64,000 nucleotides of DNA, taken from Bradyrhizobium retamae (GTDB taxonomy: Bacteria; Pseudomonadota; Alphaproteobacteria; Rhizobiales; Xanthobacteraceae). The stretch spans positions 1-64,000 of the forward strand of contig NZ_LLYA01000159.1 of NCBI RefSeq assembly GCF_001440415.1, read 5' to 3'. The notes under the pieces are model-generated. The model saw only the letters and a program-made list of their open reading frames with translations, did no database searches and was not told the origin of the DNA. Shown here one piece after another: positions 1 through 9,305 of the stretch (its first letter is position 1; each line of letters begins with the position of its first letter). The position numbers and the translations under genes were made by a program.

Positions 1-216
1 AACCCGCTGATTTGGGAATCCCAAATCGATTCAGCCTAAACTCATCCCGCTTTAGAGGATGATCCGCGCCTTCGCAGCGATCAGCTAAATTCGCGTACGC
101 ATTCAATCGTCATGGCCCGCCAACGGGTCGGCCGAATGGCCGCCCGATGACAGGCTCCGGCGAAGCGTCCGGTACTCCGGGACACTTGCAAGTGCGGAAG
201 CCGCGCTGCGTTGCGC
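1..216. other. intergenic region downstream of secA, no gene seen
   Basis: No convincing gene was found. Positions 10-26 form a perfect 7-bp inverted repeat (ATTTGGG, AAT, CCCAAAT). The 12-base string CTCATCCCGCTT at about 41-52 recurs near 6362, so this is probably fragmented intergenic repeat DNA. No T-run hairpin that would clearly end secA transcription is visible. Confidence 0.5.
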
Positions 217-3054
217 TCACGCGTACTTGCCGTGGCAGTGCTTGTACTTCTTGCCGCTTCCGCAAGGGCAATCCTCGTTACGGCCGACCTTGCCCCAGCT
301 TACGGGGTTTTTCGGATCGCGATCGGCGGCCGGAGCCTGGGGCACCAGCGAGGCGTTGGCAAAGGCCATCTCGTCTTCGCCGGTATCGGGATCGAACTTG
401 TGCGCTTCCATCGCCGGCAGCACCGGCTGCTGCTCTTCCGGCGGCACGATCTCGACGCGCATCAATTGCGCCGTCACCGCCTCGCGCAGATGCGCGGTCA
501 TTGCCTCATACAGGCCGAAGGCTTCCGACTTGTATTCCTGCAAGGGATCGCGCTGGCCATAGCCGCGCAGGCCGATCACCTGACGCAGATGATCGAGCAT
601 GATCAGGTGCTCGCGCCAGAGGTGATCGAGCGTCTGCAACAGGATGGTTTTCTCGACATAGCGCATCACGTCGGGACCCCATTGCGCGACCTTGGCCGCC
701 ATGTGCTCGTCGACGCGCTGCTCGATCCGCGTCAGCAGTTCCTCGTCGGCAATGCCTTCCTCCTTGGCCCATTCATCGACCGGCAGATCGATGTCGAGCA
801 CGCGCTTCAATTCCTCCTTGAGGCCGGCGACATCCCACTGCTCGGCATAGGCGTGTTCCGGCACATGCTTGACGACGATGTCGTCGATGAAGTCATGGCG
901 CATGTCCGCAACCATTTCGGCCACGCTGTCGCTCTTCATCAAGTCGACGCGCTGGTCGAAGATCACCTTGCGCTGGTCGTTCTGGACGTTGTCGAACTTG
1001 AGCAAGTTCTTGCGGATATCGAAGTTGCGCGCCTCGACCTTCTGCTGCGCCTTCTCCAGCGCCTTGTTGATCCACGGATGGATGATGGCCTCGCCCTCCT
1101 TCAGGCCAAGCCGCTGCAGCATGGTATCGAGCCGGTCGGAGCCGAAGATCCGCATCAGATCGTCTTCCAGCGACAGGAAGAACTTTGAGCGGCCCGGATC
1201 GCCCTGGCGACCGGAACGGCCGCGGAGCTGGTTGTCGATGCGGCGGGATTCATGTCGCTCCGAGCCCATGATGTAGAGCCCGCCGGGCTTGGTCACGGTC
1301 TTGGCCGCCTTTGAGCCCTTGGCAGGCTCGAGCTCCACCACTTCCTCGGCCTTCAGCACGATCTCGCGGAAGCGCTCGATGTCGGCCTTGATCTGTTCGA
1401 TCTTTTTGGCCTTCTCGGCCTCGTCGGTGATGTCGGCGGTCTCCTGAAGGATCCGCATCTCGAGCGAGCCGCCGAGTTTGATGTCGGTACCGCGGCCGGC
1501 CATGTTGGTCGCGATCGTGATCGCACCGGGCACGCCGGCCTCGGCAACGATATAGGCTTCCTGCTCGTGGAAGCGCGCGTTCAGCACCGCAAACAGTTTT
1601 GCCGGCTTGCCGGCGCGCGCCGCGGCATAGAGCTTTTCCAGCGCGACGTCGTTGCCGAAATCGATCTGCTTGTAGCCGTGCTTCTTCAGATAGTCGGCCA
1701 GCACTTCCGACTTTTCGATCGAGGCGGTGCCGACCAGCACCGGCTGCAGCCGTGCATTGGCGCGCTCGATCTCGGCCAGGATGGCGGCGTATTTCTCGGT
1801 CTGGGTGCGGTAGACCTCGTCGTCCTCGTCGAGACGCGCCACCGGCAGATTGGTCGGGATTTCCACGACCTCGAGCTTGTAGATGTCGAACAATTCGTCG
1901 GCTTCGGTCGCGGCCGTACCGGTCATGCCCGCGAGCTTTTCGTACATCCGGAAATAGTTCTGGAACGTGATCGAGGCCAGCGTCTGGTTTTCCGGCTGGA
2001 CCTGAACGTGCTCCTTGGCTTCCAGCGCCTGGTGCAGGCCTTCCGAATAGCGCCGTCCCGGCATCATGCGGCCGGTGAACTCGTCGATGATGATGACTTC
2101 GCCGTCGCGGACGATGTAGTCCTTGTCGCGGGTGAACAGCGAATGCGCCCGCAGCGCCTGGTTGATGTGGTGCACGACCGAGACGTTCTCGACGTCGTAG
2201 AGCGACTCGCCCTTGAGCTGGCCGGCGTCGCGCAGCAGCGTCTCGATCTTCTCCATACCGGCTTCTGTCAGCGTCACCGTGCGCTGCTTCTCGTCGACCT
2301 CGTAGTCGGTCTTGTCGAGCTTGGGGAAGAAGGTGTCGATGGTGTTGTAGAAATCCGAGCGGTCGTCGAGCGGGCCGGAGATGATCAGCGGCGTGCGCGC
2401 CTCGTCGATCAGGATCGAGTCGACTTCGTCGACGATGGCGTAGAAATGACCGCGCTGGACCATGTCCTCCAGCCGGTACTTCATATTGTCGCGCAGATAA
2501 TCGAAACCGTATTCGTTGTTGGTGCCGTAGGTGATGTCGCGCGAATAGGCTTCCTTGCGCTCGCCATCATCGAGACCATGGACAATGACGCCGACGGTCA
2601 AGCCGAGGAAATTGTAGATCTGGCCCATCCATTCGCTGTCGCGGCGGGCGAGATAGTCGTTGACGGTGACGACGTGGACGCCCCGGCTGGCCAGTGCGTT
2701 GAGATAGACCGCGAGCGTCGCCACCAGCGTCTTGCCTTCGCCGGTCTTCATCTCGGCGATGTCGCCCTCATGCAGCACCATGCCGCCGATCAACTGGACG
2801 TCGAAATGCCGCTGGCCGAGGGTGCGCTTGGCGGCCTCGCGGACGGTCGCGAAGGCTGGAACCAGAATGTCGTCGAGCGTCTTGCCGTCGGCGAGCTGCT
2901 GGCGGAATTCGGCGGTGCGGGCTTTCAGCGCCTCATCCGAGAGTTTCGCGAGCTCGGGCTCAAGCGCGTTGATGGCGTTGACGCGGGATTGATATCCCTT
3001 CACCCGCCGGTCGTTGGCGGAGCCGAAAAACTTGCGGGCGAGCGCGCCGATCAT
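217..3054 (-). CDS. secA: protein translocase subunit SecA
   Basis: This is the ATPase motor that pushes unfolded preproteins through the SecYEG channel at the inner membrane. The 945-residue product has the normal length for alphaproteobacteria. Visible motifs include the Walker A segment (TGEGKTLVA), the DEAD-like Walker B region around VDEVDSILIDEARTP, the helicase motif NMAGRGTDI, and the C-terminal zinc-binding SEC-C motif with CPCGS...HCH before the end. The gene is transcribed away from the parvulin-type isomerase gene at 3399, a divergent pairing of two export-related genes. The start is the ATG that gives MIGALARKFFGS, which matches the usual SecA N-terminus. Confidence 0.98.
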   Translation of the reverse strand: MIGALARKFFGSANDRRVKGYQSRVNAINALEPELAKLSDEALKARTAEFRQQLADGKTLDDILVPAFATVREAAKRTLGQRHFDVQLIGGMVLHEGDIAEMKTGEGKTLVATLAVYLNALASRGVHVVTVNDYLARRDSEWMGQIYNFLGLTVGVIVHGLDDGERKEAYSRDITYGTNNEYGFDYLRDNMKYRLEDMVQRGHFYAIVDEVDSILIDEARTPLIISGPLDDRSDFYNTIDTFFPKLDKTDYEVDEKQRTVTLTEAGMEKIETLLRDAGQLKGESLYDVENVSVVHHINQALRAHSLFTRDKDYIVRDGEVIIIDEFTGRMMPGRRYSEGLHQALEAKEHVQVQPENQTLASITFQNYFRMYEKLAGMTGTAATEADELFDIYKLEVVEIPTNLPVARLDEDDEVYRTQTEKYAAILAEIERANARLQPVLVGTASIEKSEVLADYLKKHGYKQIDFGNDVALEKLYAAARAGKPAKLFAVLNARFHEQEAYIVAEAGVPGAITIATNMAGRGTDIKLGGSLEMRILQETADITDEAEKAKKIEQIKADIERFREIVLKAEEVVELEPAKGSKAAKTVTKPGGLYIMGSERHESRRIDNQLRGRSGRQGDPGRSKFFLSLEDDLMRIFGSDRLDTMLQRLGLKEGEAIIHPWINKALEKAQQKVEARNFDIRKNLLKFDNVQNDQRKVIFDQRVDLMKSDSVAEMVADMRHDFIDDIVVKHVPEHAYAEQWDVAGLKEELKRVLDIDLPVDEWAKEEGIADEELLTRIEQRVDEHMAAKVAQWGPDVMRYVEKTILLQTLDHLWREHLIMLDHLRQVIGLRGYGQRDPLQEYKSEAFGLYEAMTAHLREAVTAQLMRVEIVPPEEQQPVLPAMEAHKFDPDTGEDEMAFANASLVPQAPAADRDPKNPVSWGKVGRNEDCPCGSGKKYKHCHGKYA

Positions 3055-3398
3055 GCCAATTCCTGCCTTTGCCGTTACTTGCGTTGCAAGCCGTAATGGA
3101 CCACCAAGTTGCCTATCAACTCACCGTGACGCACGTCGGCAAATACCCGTTCCGGGGCGTCATCCGCCTAATGAGTGGGAATTAAGCAATCCAAGGTTCA
3201 ACGGCAAAAAACGCAGTAAAATAAGCGCTATCGCCGCTGTACGATCCGGCACAGATATGGCCGGGTTCGGGCCTTGTCAACGTGGGTCCATATGTCAAGG
3301 AATTCATCATTTTGACAGACTTTTCGCGTTGCCAAGGCCGCATGATTGGGCGAGTGTCCCGCCGCCTTTGGCGCCCCTCTTCAAGACAAGGATTTTCC
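3055..3398. other. divergent intergenic region between secA and the parvulin gene
   Basis: This 344-bp gap must hold the promoters of both divergent genes. A TTGACA hexamer lies at 3312-3317 on the plus strand, but no acceptable -10 element follows at 16-18 nt, so I do not call a promoter. No RNA gene or repeat was recognised. Confidence 0.4.
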
Positions 3399-4319
3399 AT
3401 GACCACCTCGTTCCCGGAAACGAAAACCGGCCTGCGCTTCGGCACGGCCTGCTCACGGGGTTCTTTGGCCGTAATGGCCTGTCTGGCTGCGGTTCTTGCC
3501 GCCGGCCTGCCGGTTCGTGCCCAGGACAACCCCGTTCTCGCCAAGGTTAACGGTGCAGAGATCCGCCAGAGCGACGTCGCGCTCGCGGAAGAGGAACTCG
3601 GCCCCAGCCTCGCGCAAATGGACCCGGCGACCAAGAAGGATAACGTGCTGGCGTTCCTGATCGACCTGAAAATCGTCGCCAAGGCCGCCGAGGACAAGAA
3701 GGTCGAGAATTCCGAAGACTTCAAGAAGCGTCTGGCGTTCACGCGCAGCCGCCTTTTGATGGACAGCCTGCTGGCCACCGAGGGCAAGGCGGCGACCACC
3801 GACGCGGCCATGAAGCAGGTCTATGAGGAGGCCGCCAAGCAGATCACCGGCGAAATGGAGGTCCACGCCCGCCATATCCTGGTCGAGACGGAGGACGAGG
3901 CCAAGACGATCGCGGAAGAGCTGAAGAAGGGCGGCGACTTCGCCGAACTGGCGAAGAAGAAGTCCAAGGACCCCGGCGCCTCCGATGGCGGCGATCTCGG
4001 CTTCTTCACGAAGGAACAGATGGTGCCGGAATTCTCCGCCGTCGCCTTCACGCTCGAACCCGGCAAGATCTCCGATCCCGTCAAGTCGCAATTCGGCTGG
4101 CACCTGATCAAGGTCGAGGAAAAGCGCGCCCGCAAGGCGCCCGAGTTCGAGCAGGTCAAGGCCCAGATCGAGACCTATGTGACGCGCAAGGCGCAGGCCG
4201 AATACGTCGCCAAGCTGCGCGAAGCCGCCAAGGTCGAGCGCATGGATAAGCCGGCCGAGGCCACCAAGCCGGATGCCGCCAAGCCCGCGGACTCCAAGAT
4301 GGCGCCGCCGAAGAAGTAA
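3399..4319 (+). CDS. periplasmic parvulin-type peptidyl-prolyl isomerase
   Basis: The product is a predicted exported PpiC/SurA-like folding catalyst that isomerises proline bonds in secreted proteins. The ATG at 3399 gives about 306 residues with an N-terminal signal peptide (hydrophobic stretch LAVMACLAAVLAAG, cleavage near VRAQ). It is followed by a SurA-N-like helical segment and a parvulin domain containing HARHILVETEDEAK and DPGASDGGDLGFF. The tail is rich in lysine, alanine and proline. A longer in-frame start at 3282 exists but would bury the signal peptide, so I reject it. Being divergent from secA is consistent with an envelope export role. The client proteins are unknown. Confidence 0.9.
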   Translation: MTTSFPETKTGLRFGTACSRGSLAVMACLAAVLAAGLPVRAQDNPVLAKVNGAEIRQSDVALAEEELGPSLAQMDPATKKDNVLAFLIDLKIVAKAAEDKKVENSEDFKKRLAFTRSRLLMDSLLATEGKAATTDAAMKQVYEEAAKQITGEMEVHARHILVETEDEAKTIAEELKKGGDFAELAKKKSKDPGASDGGDLGFFTKEQMVPEFSAVAFTLEPGKISDPVKSQFGWHLIKVEEKRARKAPEFEQVKAQIETYVTRKAQAEYVAKLREAAKVERMDKPAEATKPDAAKPADSKMAPPKK

Positions 4320-4360
4320 AAAATCGCTGTCACTTCTTCGAGACCGATAGTATCTACCAT

Positions 4361-4411
4361 CGTCATGGCCGGGCCGAAGCGCCCGGCCGTTCCATGTCCG
4401 GGGACCGGTTG
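4361..4411. repeat. GC-rich palindromic intergenic repeat
   Basis: GGCCGGGC at 4367-4374 pairs with GCCCGGCC at 4381-4388 to make a strong hairpin. The flanking CGTCATGGCCGGG start is shared with the element at 23394. It could act as a transcription terminator for the isomerase gene, but no T-run follows. Confidence 0.5.
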
Positions 4412-4479
4412 ACAGGCCCTGAAGACGTCGATGCCGGCGTAGATCCGGCGATGGTTGATCTGGTCGAAGAGGTGCTCGC

Positions 4480-5721
4480 ATGTCCACCACCGTTTCCCCC
4501 CTCGCCCCGACCGATGTCCCGGAGATGCCCGCGATCGCGGGTGTGAAGCTTGCCACCGCCGCCGCCGGCATCCGCTACAAGGGGCGCACCGATGTGCTGC
4601 TCGCCGTCATGGACAAGGGCACCACGGTCGCCGGCGTGTTCACCAAATCGAAATGCCCGTCCGCGCCGGTTGAATGGTGCCGCGCCAAGCTCGGCCGGGG
4701 ACAAGCCCGCGCGCTGGTGGTGAATTCCGGCAATGCCAACGCATTCACCGGCAAGACCGGCAAGCAGTCGACGGCGCTGACCGCGCAAACCGCCGCAAAG
4801 GCGGTTGGCTGCACCACCGCCGACGTGTTCCTCGCCTCCACCGGAGTGATCGGCGAGCCGCTCGACGCCACCAAGTTCGACGGCGTGCTGGCAACGCTGG
4901 CGGATACCGCCACGCCCGACCATTGGATGGATGCGGCGAAGGCCATCATGACAACCGACACCTTTCCGAAGGTCGCAACCGCCACGGTGAAGCTCGGCAA
5001 GGCCAAGGTCACGATCAACGGCATGGCCAAGGGCGCCGGCATGATCGCGCCAGATATGGCGACCATGCTGTCCTTCGTGTTCACCGATGCGCCGCTGTCG
5101 TCCGCCGTGCTGCAGTCGCTGCTCAAGAGCGGCGTCGAGGACACTTTCAACGCCATCACCATCGACAGCGACACCTCGACCTCGGATACGCTGCTGGCCT
5201 TCGCCACCGGCGCGGCCGCCGACGATGGCGCGCCAAAGATCAGCCGCGCCAGCGATCCGCGGCTGAAGGCGTTTGCCAGGGCTTTCCAGAGTGTGCTGGC
5301 CGACCTTGCCGAACAGGTGGCCCGCGACGGCGAAGGCGCGCGCAAACTGGTCGAGGTTATCGTCGAAGGCGCGACCACCAAGAACTCCGCGCGCAAGATC
5401 GCCATGTCGATCGCGAATTCGCCGCTGGTGAAGACGGCGATTGCGGGTGAAGACGCCAATTGGGGCCGCGTGGTGATGGCGGTCGGCAAGGCTGGCGAGC
5501 CCGCCAACCGCGACAAGCTTTCGATCTCGTTCAACGGCATTCGCGTCGCCAAGAGCGGCGCGCGCGATCCGTCCTACAACGAGGCGGAGGTTTCCGAGGT
5601 GATGAAGAACCCGAAGATCCAGATCAAGGTTGCGCTTGGCCTCGGCAAGGGACGCGATCGCGTACTCACCTGCGACCTCACCAAGGAGTATGTCGCGATC
5701 AATGGTGACTACCGGTCATGA
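4480..5721 (+). CDS. argJ: bifunctional ornithine acetyltransferase / N-acetylglutamate synthase
   Basis: ArgJ moves the acetyl group from N-acetylornithine to glutamate in the cyclic arginine pathway, and may also acetylate glutamate from acetyl-CoA. The product has 413 residues, the usual length. The self-cleavage region is clear (KGAGMIAPDMATMLSF; the nucleophilic threonine follows the second Ala of PDMA). The C-terminus ends with the family-typical YVAINGDYRS. The start is supported by a GAAGAGG ribosome site about 8 nt upstream of ATG 4480. mutT follows after 15 nt on the same strand, so the two are probably cotranscribed. Confidence 0.97.
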   Translation: MSTTVSPLAPTDVPEMPAIAGVKLATAAAGIRYKGRTDVLLAVMDKGTTVAGVFTKSKCPSAPVEWCRAKLGRGQARALVVNSGNANAFTGKTGKQSTALTAQTAAKAVGCTTADVFLASTGVIGEPLDATKFDGVLATLADTATPDHWMDAAKAIMTTDTFPKVATATVKLGKAKVTINGMAKGAGMIAPDMATMLSFVFTDAPLSSAVLQSLLKSGVEDTFNAITIDSDTSTSDTLLAFATGAAADDGAPKISRASDPRLKAFARAFQSVLADLAEQVARDGEGARKLVEVIVEGATTKNSARKIAMSIANSPLVKTAIAGEDANWGRVVMAVGKAGEPANRDKLSISFNGIRVAKSGARDPSYNEAEVSEVMKNPKIQIKVALGLGKGRDRVLTCDLTKEYVAINGDYRS

Positions 5722-5736
5722 GCGAGACGGGGGCAC

Positions 5737-6147
5737 ATGGCTGATATCAAGCTCACCCTCGTGGTCGCCTGCGCCCTGGTCGATGCCGACAAGCGCGTGC
5801 TGATCGCGCAGCGCCCGGAAGGAAAGGCGCTCGCAGGCTTATGGGAATTTCCCGGCGGCAAGGTCGAGCCCGGCGAGCGGCCGGAGCAGACCCTGATCCG
5901 CGAACTGCATGAAGAGCTCGGCATCGACGTCAGCGAGCCATGCCTGGCGCCGCTGACGTTTGCGAGCCACGCCTATGAAAGCTTTCATCTGTTGATGCCG
6001 CTCTACATCTGCCGGCGCTGGGAAGGCATGGTGATGGCGCGCGAAGGCCAGCAACTGGCCTGGGTCCGCGCCAACAGGCTGCGCGAATACCCGATGCCGC
6101 CCGCGGACATTCCGCTGATCCCGCATCTGATCGATTTGCTGATGTAG
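5737..6147 (+). CDS. mutT: Nudix hydrolase, 8-oxo-dGTP diphosphatase type
   Basis: A 136-residue MutT-type protein predicted to remove oxidised nucleotides such as 8-oxo-dGTP from the pool. The Nudix box is intact: GGKVEPGERPEQTLIRELHE continues into ELGI, giving the G-x5-E-x7-REUxEExGU pattern. It lies 15 nt after argJ, a pairing common in Rhizobiales. The exact substrate cannot be read from the sequence. Other Nudix pyrophosphohydrolases share this motif, but length and context favour MutT. Confidence 0.92.
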   Translation: MADIKLTLVVACALVDADKRVLIAQRPEGKALAGLWEFPGGKVEPGERPEQTLIRELHEELGIDVSEPCLAPLTFASHAYESFHLLMPLYICRRWEGMVMAREGQQLAWVRANRLREYPMPPADIPLIPHLIDLLM

Positions 6148-6165
6148 CGGCTGCGTACTCGGCCG

Positions 6166-6381
6166 TCATGCCCGGTCCGGGCATCCATCGATCTTCAAAG
6201 AGCCTTCGAGCGCAGCGCCTCTTCGGCGGCACGCAGAGCCCAGACACAAAAACGCGAAAACAACCCCATGCAAAGTCGAATGGGGCCGGCTCGCCGCACG
6301 CGTGCTGCTTGCGTCCGGGGTACGAGAAGAAAAATGGTCCGTCGTCACGGCCTAACCTAATCTCATCCCGCTTCAGGTCGT
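6166..6381. repeat. intergenic repeat-rich spacer between mutT and methyltransferase
   Basis: The spacer between two converging genes begins with CGTCATGCCCGGTCCGGGCA, a short palindrome related to the 4361 and 23394 elements. It ends near CTCATCCCGCTTCAGG, which echoes the start of the window. No gene was seen. Confidence 0.4.
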
Positions 6382-7227
6382 CTATTTGGGAGCAGTTTTC
6401 TTCACGGCCGCTTCCAGGCTTGCTTTCGCCGAGCCGGGCTTCAACGGCTTCTGCTGGCTCTCATGCGGCGCCCAGCCTGACAGCCAGATCACATCGAAGG
6501 TCGCGCGGATACGGCCGTCCGCATCCGCAAAACGCTCGCTGTAAATCTGCGCCATCCGCAGCATGGTGGCGCGGCGGGTCGGCGTGCGCCGCCGCTCGAT
6601 CAGGATATTGGTCGCACCCATCCGCCTGATATCAGCCATCAGCGCAAACGCGCTGTCGTAGCGCACCACGACGCGATCGACGTCGGTGACCGGCAGCGCA
6701 AGCCCTGCGCGCTGCAGCAGGCTGCCGATGTCGCGCAAATCCGCAAACGGCGCGACGCGCGGCGATACCCCGCCCTCGCATTCGGCTTCCGCCGCGGCAA
6801 AGCTCTGCCGAAGCTCCGTCAACGTATCGCCCCCGATCATCGCCGCCAGCAACAGCCCATCCGGCTTCAACGCGCGGCGGATCTGGGCCAGAACGCCGGG
6901 TAGATCGTTGACGAACTGGAATGCGAGCGCGGAAACCGCAAGATCGAGCGATTGCGGCGGCAAGCGCAGCGTTTCGGATTGATCGACATCGATGCGGGTG
7001 ATGGATGAGAAGCGACCGGCCAATGGCTTCTGCAGGAGCTCGCCCGGCGTCCAGATCTCGGCCACATCGGCAAAACTTCGCGTCACCGCCTGCAGCCGCT
7101 CTTCGAAATCTTCCCTGATACGATCGAGCAGGAATGTCGCCGGCCCGCCGCGCCGCGCGCGGTCAAGCCGCGCGCGCAAGAGCGCACGGTCGAACAGGAT
7201 GGGCGCGCTGGCCGGGTTCGAAGCCAT
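6382..7227 (-). CDS. class I SAM-dependent methyltransferase, BioC/NDUFAF5-like
   Basis: The 281-residue protein resembles the BioC-like family that includes the mitochondrial complex I assembly factor NDUFAF5. Recognisable parts are the N-terminal FDRALLRARLDRARRG segment, the acidic-loop region RIDVDQSETLRLPP, the post-motif LDLAVSALAFQFVNDLP and ALKPDGLLLAAMIGGDTL. The canonical GxGxG SAM loop is weak here (WTPGELLQ), as seen in some relatives. The C-terminus is lysine- and alanine-rich. It is divergent from comF, a common alphaproteobacterial arrangement. The substrate is unknown: quinone-related, complex I arginine or biotin precursor are all possible. Confidence 0.75.
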   Translation of the reverse strand: MASNPASAPILFDRALLRARLDRARRGGPATFLLDRIREDFEERLQAVTRSFADVAEIWTPGELLQKPLAGRFSSITRIDVDQSETLRLPPQSLDLAVSALAFQFVNDLPGVLAQIRRALKPDGLLLAAMIGGDTLTELRQSFAAAEAECEGGVSPRVAPFADLRDIGSLLQRAGLALPVTDVDRVVVRYDSAFALMADIRRMGATNILIERRRTPTRRATMLRMAQIYSERFADADGRIRATFDVIWLSGWAPHESQQKPLKPGSAKASLEAAVKKTAPK

Positions 7228-7304
7228 GCCGGTTGGTACGCTGGCTGCCTATCTCTGGCAATGCCGTGCTTGAGCCGCGCACGGCACGGCGCTAGCCTCA
7301 CGCC

Positions 7305-8114
7305 ATGGACGCTGAGGCATCACCACCACGCTCCATTTCCAGCCAGCTTCGCGGCGCGCTGAGCGCCTGCCGCGACGCATTCGCGCATCTGCCGCGGCTC
7401 GCGCTCGACATCGCACTGCCGACGCAATGCGTTTCCTGCCGCGAACCGGTTCATGGCGAGGGCGTTTGCGCGGCATGCTGGGCCAAACTGTCGTTCATCG
7501 CACCACCATTCTGTCCGCGACTCGGCATCCCCTTCGTCTACGATCCCGGCCCCGAATTGCTGTCGATGGAGGCGATCGCTAATCCGCCGGCCTACCAGCG
7601 CGCCCGCGCCGCGGTGCGCTATGACGACGTCGCGCGAACCCTGGTTCATGCGCTGAAGTACCAGGATCGCACCGATCTGGCGCCCGCGATGGGCCGCTGG
7701 ATGGCCCGGGCGGGCAAGGAATTACTTGATGAAGCTGACGTGCTGGTCCCAGTTCCCCTGCACTGGCGACGCGGCTGGAGCCGCCGCTACAACCAGTCCG
7801 GCGCGCTGGCGCGGGTGATTTCGCGCCAAACCGGCGTCAAACTGGCCTCTGAGGCGCTTCGTCGCATTCGCGCGACCGAGCAGCAGATCGGGCTGTCCCG
7901 ACCACAGCGCGCCAGCAATGTGCAGGGCGCCTTCAAGGTCGCCGCCGACCGCGTGGCCGACATCCAGGGCCGCCGCGTCATCCTGATCGACGACGTGCTG
8001 ACGTCAGGCGCCACGACCGACGCTTGCGCCCGGGCGTTACTGCGCGCCAAGGCCGCGCAGGTCGACGTGCTGGTATTCGCGCGGGTTGTGGACAGCCACC
8101 GGGCTCCCATATAA
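7305..8114 (+). CDS. comF: ComF family phosphoribosyltransferase-like protein
   Basis: The 269-residue protein has an N-terminal four-cysteine zinc finger (CVSCREPVHGEGVCAACW) followed by a type I phosphoribosyltransferase fold with the PRPP-binding motif VILIDDVLTSGAT. In naturally competent bacteria ComF supports DNA uptake. In alphaproteobacteria the role is mostly untested. The downstream genes grxC, nitrilase and DUF1178 are on the same strand with small gaps or overlaps, so this is likely the first gene of a four-gene unit. Confidence 0.9.
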   Translation: MDAEASPPRSISSQLRGALSACRDAFAHLPRLALDIALPTQCVSCREPVHGEGVCAACWAKLSFIAPPFCPRLGIPFVYDPGPELLSMEAIANPPAYQRARAAVRYDDVARTLVHALKYQDRTDLAPAMGRWMARAGKELLDEADVLVPVPLHWRRGWSRRYNQSGALARVISRQTGVKLASEALRRIRATEQQIGLSRPQRASNVQGAFKVAADRVADIQGRRVILIDDVLTSGATTDACARALLRAKAAQVDVLVFARVVDSHRAPI

Positions 8115-8157
8115 TTCAAAGACTTGTAATTCAAAGACTTGCAAATCAGAGCGCGCT

Positions 8158-8430
8158 ATGACTGCCATTGAAATCTATACCCGCCCGGGCTGCGGCTACT
8201 GCACCGCCGCCAAATCGCTGCTGACGCGCAAGAGCGCCGCGTTCACCGAACTGAACGTGGCCACCGACCCGGCCTATCGCGAGCAGATGTATGACCGCGC
8301 AGGCCACGGCTCGACCTTCCCTCAGATCTTCATCGGCACAACGCATGTCGGCGGCTGTGACGAGCTTTATGCACTGGACCGCGCGGGCAAGCTCGACGCC
8401 TTGCTGGCGGGAGAAAAGGCCCCCTCATGA
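8158..8430 (+). CDS. grxC: glutaredoxin 3
   Basis: A 90-residue glutathione-dependent dithiol oxidoreductase that reduces protein disulfides in the cytoplasm. The active site reads TRPGCGYC, a C-G-Y-C variant of the usual CPYC, and GGCDEL near the C-terminus binds glutathione. I chose ATG 8158 over an in-frame ATG at 8086 because the longer form would add a low-complexity NSKTCNSKTCKS extension encoded by a short direct repeat. The stop overlaps the nitrilase start by 4 nt (ATGA). Confidence 0.95.
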   Translation: MTAIEIYTRPGCGYCTAAKSLLTRKSAAFTELNVATDPAYREQMYDRAGHGSTFPQIFIGTTHVGGCDELYALDRAGKLDALLAGEKAPS

Positions 8431-9305
8431 GCGCTGGTTCCACCTTCACCGCTGCCATGGTGCAGATGCGCACCGGGCTGCTGCCCGAACCGAGCCTCGA
8501 ACAGGGCGTCAACCTGATCCGCGAGGCCGCGGCGCAAGGTGCCGATTACGTGCTCACGCCCGAAGTAAGCAACATGATGCAACTGAATCGCAGAGCGCTG
8601 TTCGAGCATCTTGCATCGGAAGCAGACGACCTCTCGCTGAAAGCCTATCGCGCGCTGGCGGCGGAGCTGAAGATTTATCTTCACATCGGCTCGCTGGCGC
8701 TGCGCTTCTCGCCCGAGCGCGCCGTCAACCGCTCGTTCCTGATCGGGCCCGACGGCAACTTGCGCGCCAGCTATGACAAGATCCACATGTTCGATATCGA
8801 CCTGCCCGGCGGCGAAAGCTATCGCGAATCCGCCAACTACCAGCCGGGCGAAACTGCCGTGATTTCCGATCTGCCGTGGGGGCGGATCGGACTGACGATC
8901 TGCTATGACGTGCGGTTTCCGGCGCTCTATCGCGCGCTGGCCGAGGCCGGCGCGTCGTTCCTCACCGTGCCCTCGGCCTTCACCAGGAAAACCGGCGAGG
9001 CACATTGGCACACGCTATTGCGCGCCCGCGCCATCGAGACCGGCTGCTTCGTTTTCGCCGCGGCGCAGGCTGGCATGCATGAGAACAAGCGCGAGACCTA
9101 CGGGCATTCACTGATCATCGACCCCTGGGGCGAGATCCTCGCCGAGGGCGGCGTCGAGCCCGGCGTGTTCCTCGCCAAGATCGACACATCGAGGGTCGAG
9201 ACGGCTCGGAGAGCCGTGCCGTCGCTGCAGCATGGCAGGCGCTTCGGCATTGCCGATCCCAAGGCCGGCCCCGAGCATCTGCACCTCGTCCGGGGCTCGG
9301 CATGA
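8427..9305 (+). CDS. carbon-nitrogen hydrolase (Nit2/omega-amidase-like)
   Basis: A 292-residue nitrilase-superfamily hydrolase. The catalytic triad is visible: Glu in LTPEVSN, Lys in YDKIHMFD and Cys in LTICYDVRFP. The closest type is the Nit2/omega-amidase or deaminated-glutathione amidase group, which repairs side products of glutathione and glutamine metabolism. That fits its position right after a glutaredoxin gene. The start overlaps the grxC stop and the stop overlaps the next start, so translation is probably coupled. Confidence 0.88.
   Translation: MSAGSTFTAAMVQMRTGLLPEPSLEQGVNLIREAAAQGADYVLTPEVSNMMQLNRRALFEHLASEADDLSLKAYRALAAELKIYLHIGSLALRFSPERAVNRSFLIGPDGNLRASYDKIHMFDIDLPGGESYRESANYQPGETAVISDLPWGRIGLTICYDVRFPALYRALAEAGASFLTVPSAFTRKTGEAHWHTLLRARAIETGCFVFAAAQAGMHENKRETYGHSLIIDPWGEILAEGGVEPGVFLAKIDTSRVETARRAVPSLQHGRRFGIADPKAGPEHLHLVRGSA

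Noticed and set aside
1567..3096. Long plus-strand frame opposite secA (509 codons)
   Set aside because: It is the mirror of a high-GC coding strand. The protein has no recognisable domain and is rich in Val, Asp, Arg and Gly as expected from antisense of SecA.
3312..3317. TTGACA as a promoter for the parvulin gene
   Set aside because: No acceptable -10 element at 16-18 nt.
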